64,000 nt of DNA, taken from positions 62,001-126,000 of the forward strand of contig NZ_MACI01000068.1 of assembly GCF_001884105.1 (NCBI RefSeq), read 5' to 3'. Made by a program: the position numbers and the translations under genes. Below, in pieces: positions 63,504 to 64,000 of this stretch. Origin of the DNA: Bacillus luti (GTDB lineage Bacteria > Bacillota > Bacilli > Bacillales > Bacillaceae_G). A model generated the notes under the pieces. The model made no database searches, was not told the origin of the DNA, and was given only the letters and a program-made list of their open reading frames with translations. The stretch's first letter is position 1; every line of letters starts with the position of its first letter.

Positions 63504-64000
63504 ATGCTGGAAAATCATAGCTTACCGCATTTTATTATGCAAAGTATCGAAAAAACACCAAGTAAAGTGTATTTGCAATTTGAAGAACAAAGGGTTACAT
63601 ATGAGGAGCTTTATCATCGAATCACAAGAGCCATAGCGGGGTTTTGTGAGCTAGGTATTCAAAAAGGAGACAAGGTTTGTATTATGCTTCATAATACTCC
63701 TGAATATTTAGATGTATGGTTTGCTTTATCTTTTATGGGAGCAATTGCGGTGCCTCTGAATGTGCATTTAAAAGGAGAAGGTTTGCAGTATATTGTATCT
63801 CACTCTGATTGTAAGTTAATTATCGTTGATAAGGATTTTGTTCCTCAAATTGCCTCTTGTTTGTCATTTATACATAGGGACATTCAAATTGTTGCTTACG
63901 GAAGTAATGAAAGCGCGGTCATTATAGGCGATGGTAAAGAGCGGTTAGTAATCGAATTGAAAGATGTACTAAATACAAATAATCATCAACTTCCAACGGC
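63504..64000 (+). CDS. AMP-binding acyl-CoA ligase, cut by window end
   Basis: 165 codons are visible of what is normally about 510. HFIMQSIEKTPSKVYLQFEE, VTYEELYHRITRAIAGFCELG, KGDKVCIMLHNTPEYLDVWFA and GAIAVPLNVHLKGEGL are the N-terminal motifs of ANL-family ligases, close in style to crotonobetaine/carnitine or medium-chain acyl-CoA ligases. GGAAGGGGATGG precedes the ATG. The sigma-54 promoter upstream implies induction by a catabolic signal. Confidence 0.88.
   Translation, partial: MLENHSLPHFIMQSIEKTPSKVYLQFEEQRVTYEELYHRITRAIAGFCELGIQKGDKVCIMLHNTPEYLDVWFALSFMGAIAVPLNVHLKGEGLQYIVSHSDCKLIIVDKDFVPQIASCLSFIHRDIQIVAYGSNESAVIIGDGKERLVIELKDVLNTNNHQLPT

Noticed and set aside
1-64000. CRISPR arrays, tRNA or rRNA genes, intact transposases, phage genes
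   Set aside because: No regular spaced repeats, cloverleaf sequences, transposase or phage motifs were seen in either strand.

Overview
The window is low-GC Firmicute DNA and reads as a chromosomal segment of a Bacillus cereus group species. The evidence is AT-rich codon use, strong AGGAGG-type ribosome binding sites, a recognisable bcr1 repeat with its TTTAT target duplication, an InhA metalloprotease, a ColA-type collagenase, an acyl-lipid desaturase, and an Lsr (autoinducer-2) locus of the kind known from this group. There are no rRNA or tRNA genes, no CRISPR array, no prophage and no intact insertion sequence.

Layout. 1-1000: debris of an upstream gene plus a probable Imm33-type immunity protein. 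1.2-4.0 kb: a MoxR / DUF58 / DUF4129 operon; its paralogue lies inverted at 18.9-22.1 kb. 4.2-8.1 kb: a small membrane protein, a secreted serine hydrolase, a decayed duplicate of the membrane gene, a frameshifted sugar O-acetyltransferase and a divergent LysR regulator. 8.3-18.9 kb: YerA-type deaminase, secreted orphan, bcr1, collagenase, catalase, ArgD-like aminotransferase and ProP-like transporter. 22.3-27 kb: a PadR/DUF2812 pair, small orphans, a VOC/GNAT/kinase operon and a DUF2975/YozG pair. 27.3-33 kb: alkaline phosphatase, InhA and desaturase. 33.3-42.2 kb: amino-acid genes (permease, IclR regulator, RocB-like peptidase, proC, and proBA behind a T-box). 42.3-49.8 kb: nucleoside transporter, DinB protein, ArsR-type regulator with MFS pump, Fur-box-controlled HmoA, nucleotidyltransferase, VOC protein and methyltransferase. 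49.9-58.2 kb: divergent lsrR-lsrK-cupin-lsrF and lsrACDB. 58.3-64 kb: mqo, a DUF2332 protein, and a sigma-54 enhancer-binding regulator placed directly before a sigma-54 promoter and a truncated acyl-CoA ligase gene.

How the parts work together. Secreted degradative enzymes (collagenase, InhA, phosphatase) and amino-acid uptake and conversion genes suggest a lifestyle on protein-rich material. CodY-like boxes in front of the amino-acid permease and both MoxR operons, an IclR-linked motif shared by the permease and the RocB-like gene, and a proline-type T-box before proBA fit nutrient-responsive control. The Lsr locus imports and phosphorylates AI-2; where LsrG would be expected, a small cupin gene lies between lsrK and lsrF.

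The best leads are the cupin in the lsr operon, the sigma-54 regulator with a three-copy upstream repeat and a textbook -24/-12 promoter, the shared 14-bp motif around the IclR gene, the gene-plus-terminator duplication around the serine hydrolase, a possible small RNA near 24.1 kb, and long inverted repeats in front of the DUF2975/YozG operon. All functional names rest on reading protein motifs by eye; no database search was run.
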